NCBI GenBank assembly: GCA_024195265.1
Contig: JAJLRJ010000008.1
Span: 24,221,932 to 24,285,931, forward strand
DNA length: 64,000 nucleotides
Source: Dendrophyllia cribrosa
Lineage: Eukaryota > Cnidaria > Anthozoa > Scleractinia > Dendrophylliidae
Direction: 5' to 3'
The translations under genes were made by a program, and so were the position numbers. Positions 34,441 through 45,636 of this stretch are shown one piece after another. The notes beneath the pieces are model-generated. The model saw only the letters and a program-made list of their open reading frames with translations, was not told the origin of the DNA and did no database searches. Positions within the stretch are counted from its first letter, which is position 1. Each line of letters starts with the position of its first letter.

Positions 34441-35231
34441 AACAAAACCTATCGAGTTACTCGCTCGATAGAGATTTGTCATTTGTCCAGGGAACAACCG
34501 AGTCCTGAATTATACCATGGCGTCGGGGAGAGGGGAACTGCGGAATGAGGAAAAGGACGCCTGCAATAAAGCCCTTTCGTTCATTTCTGCGGATGACACT
34601 GTTGATGATGGCGGCCGCAAACTTCGCGCTGGGCGGTGAGCATAGTAAATTCTCACGTGAAGCCAGCCATGTGTAAAAGAGTGCGCCAGTTTCTGATTGG
34701 TGAACGTATTGACAGTTGACATAATATGATTACCAGGAAATCAGTGGGCGCAATACGAATAGCCCGGTTCTTATAGCAGGCGTTCCTTCCTTTCTTCCCC
34801 CTTCTTTTTAGCTCTCCCACCCCCCCCCCCCCCCCCCCCTCCCCACTCCCGCCTCACCGTTTTCGCCGTTTACGCCGTTTACGCCTGGTTTTTCTAGTCG
34901 CCCACCCCTATGTTTTTCCGCGGAAATAGCATCTGACTGGCAAATTGAAAATATCCACTCATGACAACATAAGCATACATTTTTGGGAACTTTCTTTGAT
35001 TCGCTTGTTTCGCTTTTCGCTTAGACATCTATTCACAAAAAAAGAGAGAAAAAATTGTAAGGTGTTCATTCTCGATCAAAGCAAGATGGAAGGTAAAAAG
35101 GACCGCCGCTACACACACTCCCATAAAAAACATATTACAATTCGCAACCAATTCCAAAAGAGAACAAGCTATCGAATTAACGGCCGGACCCTTTTAGTAC
35201 CACCTCTGCTTTGCATAATTATCCGCTATTT
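34441..35231. other. Non-coding stretch
   Basis: Has a C-run of about 20 at 34819-34838 and two GTTTACGCCGTTTACGCC units near 34865. No supported gene. Confidence 0.5.
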
Positions 35232-35624
35232 AAAGGGACACTGTCACCTATTTTTAGTATCACTTTGAAAAGCCAAAAAAAACATATTTGTTTCAATGGA
35301 AACCTACAAATAATGGTCCAGTTTTGTTAACAAACACTCTACTAATGCACAGAAACTAGTATTCATTATCTTTGGCTGCGGATGGCCAAGATGGAAATGG
35401 ATTGCAACTTGAAAAAATTGGCCAATTTTTTCAAGTTCCTCCCAAGAGTCGTGGAAAAATCGCAGAAAAACTTTTTATGGTTTGTTCTTCCTTGATTGAA
35501 GAAATCACTTGATATTATCTTCTTGGTGTTCTAAAAGCAATTTTATGTTTGAGCAAAGGTACTTTGTCATATATTTAGTGCATTTTGACCAAAACACACT
35601 AAAATCTGCGTGACAATGCCCCTT
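35232..35624. mobile_element. AAAGGGA..TGTCA family MITE, copy 3
   Basis: Starts AAAGGGACACTGTCACC and ends GTGACAATGCCCCTT. Shares GATGGCCAAGATGGAAATGG and the TTGAAAAAATTGGCC palindrome with the 28157 copy. Confidence 0.8.
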
Positions 35625-36180
35625 AAACTTAGTAGTCGTTTTCCGTGTGTAGAAAACGGACAAGAGAAGCAACGCTGTCAACTACAACCTTAAGGCAATC
35701 GTCCTTTGGACGAGTAAACAGATTCTGTTGATACTATCTCTTCTCGGTTTTCTACGCTTGCGGTTTTAAGGTCATATACCATTGGTGCTGGGAAGAACAT
35801 ATATAGCATAAATTATTAGGGCGCTTAGATTAATTAGCCCTTCGCGGAAACAAGGATTCTGTGTTGGAAGTGGCAAATTGTTGTACGAAATTCGAGTTCC
35901 CTTCGTAACGCGTAGGTGTGCAAACATATGAGTCAACAAAAGCCGCCAAAGGAACAGCGAGAAAAGTGAGAACCTTCAACAAGAATCCTTGTACCGACGT
36001 TTTCGTGTTTTCAATATTATTAACTTGGAGAGTCACATAACCTTAGTCCAGAGAAATCTAACATAAATTCTAGTTTACGATGTTTGGAAATTGCAACTTG
36101 TGAAATAATAACGAACAACTTTAATTTCTAAGCTCTCTATGAGACAAAGATAATTCATTGATTGTAAAAGATATTGGTAG
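35625..36180. other. Non-coding stretch
   Basis: AGAAAACGGACAAGAGAAG at 35650-35670 and TCTTCTCGGTTTTCTACGC at 35738-35756 form a weak inverted pair. No gene recognised. Confidence 0.45.
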
Positions 36181-36306
36181 TTTCTTGGTGTTGCGGATGG
36201 TGTGTGATCACCAAATGACATAAAACAAAAGATTCAAAAGACACTGAACAATACCCACACCACAACACAAAAGCTAACCAACAATGGCTTCAGCAACACC
36301 AAGAAA
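36181..36306. mobile_element. MITE with TTCTTGGTGTTGC ends, copy 2 (inverted)
   Basis: TTTCTTGGTGTTGCGG is mirrored by GCAACACCAAGAAA. The interior is the reverse complement of that at 28001-28115. Confidence 0.75.
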
Positions 36307-36717
36307 CACTCAAGATATTATACATCCTTAGAAGGTGTTTTCAGCTGTGAAAACGGAAAATTGAAAGATCTCGTTTTAACGAACTATTGTTTTAAGGGCG
36401 CACGCCGCTAACACTTTCTTGACCGAACTTGCATAATGACGAGTTTCACAAACTCATTATGAGCTCGGTTCGCTCGCGCGTATTCACACCTTCAGAACCA
36501 CTTTCCGTTAAGTTTCACTAATTTCTTTTACTTTAAACTGGAATCCTTTTCGATAGAAACTTAGCTTAACTGCTACCTTTCGATCTAGCGACTTACATTT
36601 TTGTATCGGAATCTGGTTCCTAAGATATTTTAGGTTTTACAAATTTTTGCACAAACTCAGATGTAAACTTTTTCCGCATATCTACGTTGAAATAACAAAA
36701 TTTGACCTTGTCAAATC

Positions 36718-36789
36718 CTAGGTGGCGTAGTGTGTAAGCGATCAGACAATAGAACCGAGGGACGTAAGTTCGATTCTCGTCAGGACCGA
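36718..36789 (+). repeat. tRNA-like SINE head
   Basis: AGGTGGCGTAGTGTGTAAGC (A box-like) and AAGTTCGATTCTCGTC (B box-like) are about 45 nt apart, followed directly by a long T-run. No confident cloverleaf or anticodon. Confidence 0.5.
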
Positions 36790-37339
36790 TTTTTTTTCCT
36801 TTTTTTTTTTTTTTTTCTGTTTTTCGAAATGAAAATTACTGTTTTTTTTTGGTTTGTTTGCGTTCGGTTCGACAAAAGTCGTTACGTTTAATTTCCAAAA
36901 AAAACCCCGCAATATTGCTTTACCGCTCACTCGTTCCATCACTCAGATAGATGATACATCTGAAACTATGGCTGATCATAAAACTTTGTGACGTAATGCT
37001 TTGTTACAAATGCGTTTCGTAACTGAGAACAACGTGAATACAACGATAACAATAACTAATTTGCTGTAAACGAATATAAACATCAATAACTTTAATTAAA
37101 GATATTTACACGCGAGTTCTCACTAAACGAAGTCGCTAGTTAGAGAATTGCGATAACATCCGCTTGGCCAGAGTTTAAGGATTTCGCACACAGGCTGTCA
37201 CTCAAAACTTTGAACTGCCTTATGTAGGTTAAGGTTTGAATCTGGTAACGTAAAGGTTAAAACTAGACCGCTACATAGAAAGTTATTTAACCCTCGTGTA
37301 ATCCTCCATAAACGCGATACAAAGCTGCTTACAATGTGA

Positions 37340-37545
37340 CCCTTTACCTCCCAAGAGTGACAAAAGTCAAAATTCGAGGAAATCCTAAATTTCATTTTGT
37401 AAAATATTGAAAAACAAATGGCACCATGAAAGAGTACTGCTGAAGAGCTTTCATTTGAATGGTCACATCATAGGATTTGGTCCACAGACTGAAAAGTTAG
37501 AACTACACTACATGTCTCCATAAGTGACTCTGGGAGTGAAGTGGT
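37340..37545. repeat. Relative of the 11281 repeat
   Basis: TTTACCTCCCAAGAGTGAC, TTGTAAAATATTGAAAAACA, TTTCATTTGAATGGTCACA and CTCCATAAGTGACTCTGGGA match the 11281-12010 family; here the copy is not interrupted. Confidence 0.7.
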
Positions 37546-37690
37546 TAAAATGACTGAATTGAAACTTGTCACTTAAATTAACGTATTGTACTGTCAGCAC
37601 CGGCGTGTATTCCAAGCCACATTTTATCTCCAGGAGTCCATTGTGGGTTTTCTATGCATGGCCTTAATTCAAACTTGTATGGTACACCCA

Positions 37691-38997
37691 TCAATGAAAT
37701 ATTAAAAACGTTGGGTCAGTATCACATGTTTGTGAAATGTTCGTTATAGCAGTGGCTTCTTTCGCTGCATCGTTACTGTTATTCCAAAATCTGCGCATCA
37801 GTTCTGGTGAACTCCCATGCACTCCCATAAAAGAATCACAAACGCGAGTCCCATATTTAAACTTCTCGATTTCATTCGCGGGGGATAGAGATGAAGTCTT
37901 GGATCGTCAAAATGAATCAGTCTCATTATTATTGTAAACTTTGTTAATCCATATAGGAATTTGTTGGTCGGCGTGAGGATGGCATAAGATTTGGTGGGGA
38001 TCTTGCGATAGTAAACGTGCGATGAATGTCATAACTAAACAAAGTCCAGGCTTCGTCTGCGTAGATTAGATCTGCGTAATCGCAGTGATACGAATCCCAT
38101 TTTAACATCTTACCCGGCCTGTGGTAGACTACGAGCAGTCTCTCTTTCCCAGCTTAGTCCGTCGAGCGAGAAACGAAAAAACATTAGCGAACGGATAATG
38201 GCCGCGCGAAACTGGGGGCGTGGCAGGCACGTTTTTCGCTCGACGGACTAAGCTGGGAAAGAGAGACTGCTCGTAGTCTAGGTCTGTGGTGTAATTCATG
38301 TATGAGTCTTTCAATGCACACGAAATAGTCATTGTCAATTCGGAGTAAATATGAGAAATAATATTTGGCACTTGCCCACATGACATGGTAGAGATATCGA
38401 AGGCCAAACGTTCTTCCTCCAACGATGGGTTGAAACTCCATGTCCTTGTGGATTCGTTTTTCTTGTGCAAGTTGCTGCGTTTGTTCTTTGGACACTTTCA
38501 GACCGTCAGTGAAAAACTTGTGTGCTATCTGAAAATAAAATCCAGCTAAATATTTAAATTTTAGGTGAAAACAGCACAGAAAACAAAATTCTCAAAAAAT
38601 CCGTTTAGAGACCTGTAAAGCATGCAGTCAAGAAACAACAGATAAACAACAATGGATCTTTATTTACAATATCTGAAACTTTAATTACGGTGATCAGCCC
38701 GCATAACTCACCTTTTCCAGTTGGCATTTGCTCCACCATGTTTCTCGTATAGCTGCTATTCTGTTCGTTCTGGATGGAGCAGTGGAAACAACAATAAGAA
38801 GTAAAACTTTCTCCTTTTGCTCGAGCTCCTCTAAGTCGCTAAAATCGGCTAGAGCCATAGGCATGCAACTGCTTTTATTCAGCTTCTCATGCAGATCTCG
38901 TTGATTTTTCATTACGTTCGTGAATGTCTTTCTTAGTGGCTGAAAATGGCTGAAGTTAATTGTTTTGTTTGGGGTGCAGGTCTTGCGGGGAAATAAG
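37691..38997 (-). pseudogene. GT31 beta-1,3-galactosyltransferase-like gene, broken
   Basis: Two exons are readable on the minus strand. 38712-38997 encodes VLLLIVVSTAPSRTNRIAAI followed by RETWW, the family's first block, and ends at a GTGAGT donor. The next exon opens at 38528 after TTTTATTTTCAG with HKFFTDG, then KDMEFQP, FGLRYLYHVMWA and the metal-binding LLRIDNDYF (DND for the DxD). After HELHHRP the frame is cut by a 156-bp TIR element; beyond it come KMLKWDSYHCDYADLIYADEAW, HPHADQQIPIWIN, HFDDPRLHLYPP and CDSFMGVHGSSPELM, each in a shifted frame (at least three frameshifts). The family transfers galactose or GlcNAc in the Golgi. First exon and membrane anchor are not seen; the exon starting CTTATTTCCCC follows a plausible acceptor. 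Confidence 0.85.
38125..38280. mobile_element. 156-bp TIR element inside the GT31 exon
   Basis: ~51-bp inverted arms begin TAGACTACGAGCAGTCTCTC and are essentially perfect. The element is flanked by GGCCTGTGG (38116-38124) and GGTCTGTGG (38281-38289), a 9-bp target duplication with one difference. Removing the insert and one duplicate restores a continuous GT31 reading across the site. A 9-bp duplication is characteristic of Mutator-like elements, so it may be a MULE-derived MITE. The Mutator-like element at 55691 has different tips. Confidence 0.9.
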
Positions 38998-39014
38998 CTA
39001 TGATAAGAAGCATT

Positions 39015-39750
39015 TGCTGGTCTCCGGTATCTTTCATGCGTGTATCTCAAGTCTCAGGTATCTTTCATGCGTGTATCTCAGGTCTCAGGTATCTTTCATG
39101 GGTGTATCTCAGTTCTCAGGTACAGGGACCGCGGAGGGGGACGGGGCTGGTAGGGCCGCGGCCCCACCACTTTTTTGCGTCCCCGCCCCCACTTTTTGCG
39201 CTATTTCAATATGAAAAAATTATTTTCAATTGTCAGCCCTCCCACTTTTCACCTTGCTCCGCGGTCCCTGAGGTATCCTTCATGCGTGTATCTCAGTTCT
39301 CAGGTATCCTTCGTGCGTGTATCTCAGGTCTCAGGTATCCTTCATGCATGTGTCTTAGGTCTCAGGTATCCTTCATGCGTGTATCTCAGGCCTCAGGTAT
39401 CCTTCATGTGTGTATCTCAGGCCTCAGGTATCCTTCATGTGTGTATCTCAGGCCTCAGGTATCCTTCATGTGTGTATCTCAGGCCTCAGGTATCCTTCAT
39501 GCGTGTATCTCAGGCCTCAGGTATCCTTCATGCGTGTATCTCAGGCCTCAGGTATCCTTCATGTGTGTATCTCAGGTATCAGGTATCTTCATGTGTGTAT
39601 CTCAGGCCTCAGGTATCCTTCATGCGTGTATCTCAGGCCTCAGGTATCCTTCGTGCGTGTATCTCAGGTATCAGGTATCCTTCATTCGTGTATCTCACGT
39701 CTCAGGTATCCTTCATGAGTGTATCTCACGTCTCAGGTATCCTATATGCT
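39015..39750. repeat. 31-bp minisatellite array (copy B)
   Basis: About 19 units of a 31-bp repeat (TATCCTTCATGCGTGTATCT plus CAGGCCTCAGG), interrupted by a MITE at 39123-39270. Because 31 is not a multiple of 3 and the unit has no stop in any plus frame, several overlapping long frames appear (up to 266 codons); they are a by-product. It lies immediately 5' of the readable GT31 exon, probably in an intron. Confidence 0.92.
39123..39270. mobile_element. MITE inserted in minisatellite, 5-bp duplication
   Basis: CAGGGACCGCGGAG at the left is mirrored by CTCCGCGGTCCCTG. AGGTA flanks it on both sides (39118-39122, 39271-39275). hAT-like CAGGG tips with a 5-bp duplication match the pattern of the elements at 47212 and 61347. 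Confidence 0.85.
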
Positions 39751-39809
39751 GTATACAGGTTTACTACAAAGTCTTTGTCCTGCCTATACTCCGAAGATGA
39801 CTAAAACAA

Positions 39810-39960
39810 CAGGTCCCGGTTGTTCAAAAGGTGGATAGCGCTATCCACCGGATAAATCACTATCCAGTGGATAAGTATTAACAAAATCCTTTGTGTTGTC
39901 CGCTGGATAGTGATTTAAACGGTGGATAGCGCTATCCGCCTTTTGAACAACCGAAGCCTG
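39810..39960. mobile_element. Foldback MITE (copy B)
   Basis: Equivalent of 167-317, with AGGTCCCGGTTGTTCAAAAG at the left end and the same GGTGGATAGCGCTATCCACC arms. Confidence 0.85.
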
Positions 39961-40890
39961 ATGTTCTTTTCAGAACTACTAGAGTCCACTATCATACTAA
40001 CAAGATAGCTCCGTTTCGTAGGGAGAAACTTTCCCCCGATGCTTGGTTACACTGTGTTCTCTCCAGCTTTCCGCCTCGAAAAAGGTCAAAACAAAATGGA
40101 GGATCAGACTGACTGAAACAAAGATCTTTTTGCAAGATAAGGGGTGGAAACGCCACGGCCCCTCCCCTGGATCCGTGAATGGCCATTGCCATAGAATGTG
40201 AAGTGACCGTTATCTTTTTTGTGGAACTTGATCCAGACCCGCTCCATTTGAAAGTCATTATTGGCTTTAGATTGATCACAGGCTTACCATCCCCTGTTTT
40301 TGTGGTGGACTGTGCTGCGTCGGTTGTAAATTTAGCCTTAGGGCTTTTTAAACAGATTAAAATGAAATAAAAACTCTCACAAATATGAATACGATGTTGA
40401 ACTTTATGTTATGTGTTTGTTTTGTTGATTTGAAGTTTGACTGAATGAATTATAACCGATGCAGCCATTTAACAGCACAGTCCACCACACTAACAGGGGA
40501 TGGTAAACCTGTGGATAGATCACTAGTTGTTTAATCGCGTACCCAGATCTCCCACATTTCAGTACAGTACAAGCACAAGTGAGATCTGGGTACGAGATTA
40601 CCCGTTGTTGAGTTCAAGAAACTGCAAAACAATACTACTTATTTGTCCGAAGGTTATGTTTTCGCTACCAATAATATAATTACTTCAGACAATCAGCATA
40701 AAAGGATTATTTAAAATAAATGTATTCGAATTTATTGCACGCTTCAGTTACGAGACAATTGCATCAACTGTCACCCCAGCTACATTCTGTTGTTATAATA
40801 TTTAAAATTTTCAAAATCTGGTTTATTAAAAAAATATCAGACACATCATTTTGTTGTGATTGTTTCTATTTTACAATTCGTACATCAGTT

Positions 40891-40964
40891 GCCGAGATAG
40901 CTCAGTTGGGAGAGCGTCAGACTAAAGATCTGAAGGTCCCTGGTTCAAATCCGGAGAGTTCGCA
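40891..40964 (+). repeat. tRNA-Phe-derived SINE-like head (copy B)
   Basis: Equivalent of 2241-2314, but the anticodon loop reads CTAAAGA, so GAA has become AAA. The 3' acceptor strand is equally unpaired. Confidence 0.8.
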
Positions 40965-41204
40965 TGAGCTCTGAATAATCCCGGGTCTTGGCAATACTTT
41001 TCCTATTTCTTTTTTTTTTATTAATTAATTGATGACATTAATATGCGAGCGTTGTGTTCTTTACTCAAGATTTCATGTCACTTATATAAACAAAATCCAT
41101 GTATTTAAGACTAGTGGTTCCTAATTGAAGGTAAAGTGCTGCGAGTAGATGGTCTAGTTATAAAGCATCATATTTCCGAATTGCCCGAAAAAATATAGCA
41201 AATA

Positions 41205-41290
41205 AAAAACCCTCGGAGCAAGGATGAGAACTAACAACAAACTCACATTGGTGTTCTTACCACTGCGCCATCCCTGTTCCCTGAAGAGGA
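41205..41290 (-). repeat. tRNA-derived SINE fragment, copy B
   Basis: Equivalent of 9395-9480 with GGGATGGCGCAGTGGTAAG on the minus strand. Confidence 0.5.
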
Positions 41291-41726
41291 ATGGATGAGA
41301 GATGCATTTCATGAACTGCTAATTTGTTGTTTTTAGTTTCAAAAGTGGCCTAACTGGCACGTTTCAGAGAGTACTCTGAGAAAAGAAAACACTTCCAATG
41401 TTGTGCTCATGAAAATTTCAGCACCGAACTTTCTTTTTCTTTTCTGATTTCTGCGTCTTTCCACTTGCTGTCGTCTCCCAAATGCTGTTTTATCTTCCGA
41501 TTCCTACACTCCTTTCTTCCGGTTCCCTTCCCTTTTATCCCGTTGTCCCATCCATATTTTCCTTTCCTAATTCCAATCCTGTCTTTCTTCTCAGTTCGTT
41601 GAGAATGAATCAGCGGAATAAACAGTATTGATGGCTGACAAGAGTAGGAAAAACACTTCGATGTAATTCATGTTTTGCCGAGAAAATAGAACAGTTTCCT
41701 TCCTATTTTAGTCCATTTTAACTTTT

Positions 41727-42492
41727 TACTTTACATGGCAAAAAATTGGGTGACATTTGCCTATATAGCATTTTCACTCGTCACCAGGCTCCCAATTTGA
41801 CCCTAAAATCATAGCAAAAAGGTCAATTTTTTGAAAGGAAAATCAAAATTTCGCGCATTTCTGAGTTACTTTTCTGAAATCCACACTCGGATTCCAGTAC
41901 TATGGTTATTATTCTATCTAGGAAAGTTAAATTATTTTAATAATTTTAAAATAAAGTTCCGTCATTTTGAACTTGAAGTGAGCAATTTCGTATAAAGGCT
42001 TGTATGGAGTTCGACCGCGCGGTGATCGATCGCTTAAGCGTTCTAACTCTTTTTAACAGGGGCAATGTCAACAGAGGGTCAACATCCACCGGTTTTGGAA
42101 AGACTGGAGTCTAGTAAATATTTTGGTGTGAAATTTGCTTTGGTTCGAGCGAAAAAACCTCCGTCATTTTGCACTTTTCAGCCGCTGTTTACGTTTGCTT
42201 GCTCATCTGTCACTGCATGGCCTTGCGGTGAGAATAAAAATAAATAAATAAATTTATGCATTTGAGAACGAGGGAAATCAGAAAGAAAGCGGAAATCACG
42301 GCTATCAAGGAAACCCCGCGCTTCAAGGTTAAATAAACAAGTAAGATAGTATTGATATCGGAAATATTTCCGTAAAACCCCAACATTAGCTATGCATACC
42401 GTTCTAAAACAATAGAAATCCAAAACAAAACAATATAGCGCGCACGCCCGGAGCAAATGTCTCGTCTGAGGGGTCAATATTTTGGTATGAAT
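41727..42492. mobile_element. Copy-B-only insertion, 0.77 kb
   Basis: Copy A reads straight from TTTTTTACTT into ATTCTAGTCATTCTTAACT where copy B has 766 bp of extra DNA. No long frame, TIR or tail identifies its class; an AATAAATAAATAAAT tract lies at 42236-42250. It could alternatively be a deletion in copy A. Confidence 0.6.
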
Positions 42493-42612
42493 TCTAGTCA
42501 TTCTTAACTAGACTCTCTTTTTCCTTGGACTATTATGAACTCGGATTTTGTAAAGTAATTAACTAATCACCATTGATCAACAATTATACTTATCATCAAT
42601 GAAGCACCAGTT

Positions 42613-42620
42613 GCCGAGAG

Positions 42621-42663
<43 letters not shown>

Positions 42664-42681
42664 AAATCCGGAGAGTTCGCT
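42613..42681 (+). repeat. tRNA-Phe-derived head, D-arm deleted (copy B)
   Basis: Equivalent of 10055-10123 with GAA anticodon and GGTTCAAATCC. The shared D-arm loss shows it predates the duplication. Confidence 0.75.
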
Positions 42682-43029
42682 GATGTTGTAAAGTTTAATA
42701 CTGTTTCAATCATTAATTGCCCTCTTTGAAAATGAGATTATTAACTTGTTTACAGCAAAATGTAATTTTGGTTTTGTTCCATAGGTGGGGCAATTGCTCA
42801 TATTTCTAAGCCCTACAGTACCGTGGGGTTTTTGTACACAATGGCAGACCCCACCTTGGGGAATTTGCAGTTGTCCAAAGAGAAAATGACAAATGCCCGA
42901 CAAATGCCTGAGGGGAGGATGGTCACGCTTGGAATTGGCTGAGCCATAATAATGACATCGTTTATACACTGGGGATAAGCCATACAGTAATCAAATAATA
43001 AGCCCAATGATTCCTCGGCTCCTTTTGGG

Positions 43030-43244
43030 AGTAAATCTGTCTCGGTTTTTAAGAAAGTTTTAAAGCGCAAGCTTCTTAAAGAATTTTTAGAATCTTAACT
43101 TAATTAATTCAATTTATCTTTTGTAAATACTTTATATTTATGATTATAATGTAATTAGTTATATTTGTGATATTCTTGTTAGTTAGTTGTAATTATCTTT
43201 GAAAATCCCCCTTGGGGAAAGGTAATAAAGTATCTATGTATGTA
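43030..43244 (+). mobile_element. 3' tail of a non-LTR retrotransposon
   Basis: 215 bp present only in copy B. It ends AATCCCCCTTGGGGAAAGGT, then AATAAAG at 43224, then a TATCTATGTATGTAT simple tail, as in severely 5'-truncated CR1/L2-type LINE insertions. No reverse transcriptase sequence remains. Confidence 0.7.
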
Positions 43245-43275
43245 TTAGTTTCATGATTCCCGTTCCAGGATTACA

Positions 43276-43664
43276 TGATTCCAATAGGGTGTCCCACAAT
43301 TCATTTTGGCTTTGCCGTGCCGATAGAAAGTTTATAATGGCGGTGTACACATCTTCTGGCGGCGTGAATTGTGCTGTATCTTTGTAGTAGAAGTCGTTCA
43401 TGCAACTTGCTTTTGATGATTTCGTGCATCTAAAGGTAAGATTTCCTTTTCAAAGTAGCGTAGCGTTTTAGGGAGCAATAATCGATGGTTATAAACACCA
43501 ATCCGGTATCCAGTCCACTGTCTTCCGATTTTCCTTCTTCCGAGCGATGCTCAACGCAGTCCTATCCTGCCGTCATCTATCAAAAGGCCCTTTACACGAC
43601 AAATATCGTATATGAATATGAATATATGAAAATCATATACGTGAACTGCGGATAAACATGTCTG
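43276..43664. other. Non-coding stretch
   Basis: A short ATGAATATGAATATATGAA tract at 43612-43632 is palindromic in part. No gene recognised. Confidence 0.45.
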
Positions 43665-44210
43665 GGTGAAATTTGTGATCCTCGCAGTGTGCTTTTGCAA
43701 ATGACGTCACATACTGTACTTCTGACCCCCGTTGTGACTCAGACAAACTATGGCGCGTTTTCAGGGTCAAAATTAGATGTGTAACTTCTGCCTTTTGACT
43801 GTCTAAATAAAATATTTTTATGCATTACTACTTTTGAAAACACACCGTTGTTTGTAAGATTACTTATGAAACAAGTTTACAGGCTCGTGCCGACTTTTAA
43901 ACCCGCTACTTTATGCATTACTACATATACTTTTAAAAACACACTAGTTCACTGCTCTTTGTAAGATTACTTATGAAACAAGTTTGTAGGCTCGTGCTGA
44001 ATTTTAATCCCGCTACTTCTCTCGTTTCATATTTGTAAAGCCGTATGATACCACGCAACACTCCATGATTTGCGAACACTCCATGAATTGCAAACACTTA
44101 ATGACTTGCGAATGCTCAACGACTTGCAAACGCAAAATGACTTGCGAAACACTTTTCGCCTGGCGTTCCTTGTCCTAGTTGATCACATAATCAAGGATCC
44201 ACAGAAATCT
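43665..44210. repeat. Left arm of long inverted repeat
   Basis: About 545 bp that reappear reversed at 46222-48090 (interrupted there). Shared sequence includes AAGATTACTTATGAAACAAG (twice within the arm), GCATTACTACTTTTGAAAACAC and ~16-bp subrepeats of the ACTCCATGAATTGCAAAC type. Together the arms may be TIRs of a ~4.4-kb element, but no transposase lies between them. Confidence 0.75.
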
Positions 44211-44904
44211 TAGACCGACTTCTTGGTAAAAACATGGTGTCAATTTCTGCAGAATAGTCGCGGTTTTTGGAAAGTCTTTGGCTTGTTTTACTTGATCTAT
44301 CAAGACGACTAGCACAATATACGAATGAGGATTTGGTTGATTACGTGTTTTTTTATTACACCAAATATCACAACACCTTCGTTGTATTGCTATAAATACT
44401 CCAGTGTTTGAGGAGGTGCAGATCGATGCAGAGCTCTCTCGCCATTGTAACTTCTCTTTTGTCGGAGGCAGAAGGAACTTTGCAATCTGTTACTCCATGT
44501 ACCGGTACTAGCTGATCAGGACTGTTACATGTAGGAGTCCAAAATTTAAAATTTCGCTGGAGCAGCTGCAAGATTGGGATTAGATTAGCTGTAGATTGGG
44601 ATTTGACTACTACAGATATTGCACAGGCCTTTGGCGTATTACTGCGTACATGTATTAGCCCAAGTACTATATTTGGTCTACGTGTATTAGGGACTGTTCA
44701 TTATTTATGGTTTTCATGTCCCCCCATCAGTGAATCCGAATTTTACAACAGGTGCCCCTGTTGTTGGGAAATAATTTCAATACCCCCTTCCCGACTATTA
44801 CCGTAATCTGATTTCTATAAAATAAAAGTTGTATGTATCCAAACCATATTTTTGCGGGGACACGATGATGTAGTGGCTAGTGTATTGGACTTCAGATCTA
44901 AAGT
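44211..44904. other. Interior of inverted repeat, left side
   Basis: No protein domain. GATGTAGTGGCTAGTGTATTGG at 44868-44890 resembles a tRNA A box and may be a SINE start, but no B box follows before the minisatellite. Confidence 0.4.
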
Positions 44905-45636
44905 AGGTGAAAATTTGGGGGTGACTGTATTGCTGTCTTGATATTAAAGGTGTAAATTTGGGGGTGACTGTATTGCTGTCTTGATATTAAAGGTGAAAAT
45001 TTGGGGGTGACTGTATTGCTGTCTTGATATTAAAGGTGAAAATTTGGGGGTGACTGTATTGCTGTCTTGATATTAAAGGTGTAAATTTGGGGGTGACTGT
45101 ATTGCTGTCTTGATATTAAAGGTGTAAATTTGGGGGTGACTGTATTTCTGTCTGGATATTAAAGGTGTAAATTTGGGGGTGACTGTATTGCTGTCTTGAT
45201 ATTAAAGGTGTAAATTTGGGGGTGACTGTATTTCTGTCTTGATATTAAAGGTGTAAATTTGGTGGTGACTGTATTTCTGTCTTGATATTAAAGGTGTAAA
45301 TTTGGGGGTGACTGTATTTCTGTCTTGATGTTAAAGGTGTAAATTTGGGGGTGACTGTATTTCTGTCTTGATATTAAAGGTGTAAATTTGGGGGTGACTG
45401 TATTTCTGTCTTGATATTAAAGGTGTAAATTTGGTGGTGACTGTATTTCTGTCTTGATATTAAAGGTGTAAATTTGGGGGTGACTGTATTGCTGTCTGGA
45501 TATTAAAGGTGTAAATTTGGGGGTGACTGTATTGCTGTCTTGATATTAAAGGTGTAAATTTGGGGGTGACTGTATTTCTGTCTGGATATTAAAGGTGTAA
45601 ATTTGGGGGTGACTGTATTTCTGTCTTGATATTAAA
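44905..45636. repeat. 43-bp minisatellite, 17 copies
   Basis: The unit is AGGTGTAAATTTGGGGGTGA followed by CTGTATTGCTGTCTTGATATTAA; 732 bp hold 17 copies. Two variants alternate: CTGTATTGCTG and CTGTATTTCTG, plus GGTGG for GGGGG in a few. A lone AGGTGTAAATTTGGG lies 50 bp downstream. Confidence 0.93.

Larger units (their letters stand above)
39660..43275 (+). repeat. Segmental duplication, copy B
   Basis: Second copy of the blocks described at 1-10510, in the same orientation. It preserves the state without the 965-1985 units and without the 2445-9293 block, and carries two private insertions. It adjoins the minisatellite and GT31 gene, which predicts a GT31 relative left of position 1. Confidence 0.88.

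Noticed and set aside
39000..39804. Long overlapping plus-strand frames of 266, 209 and 102 codons
   Set aside because: They are the same 31-bp repeat read in three frames; openness follows from a stop-free unit of length not divisible by 3.
44905..45636. Regular repeats that could suggest a CRISPR array
   Set aside because: Units are contiguous with no unique spacers, and the DNA is eukaryotic; it is a minisatellite.
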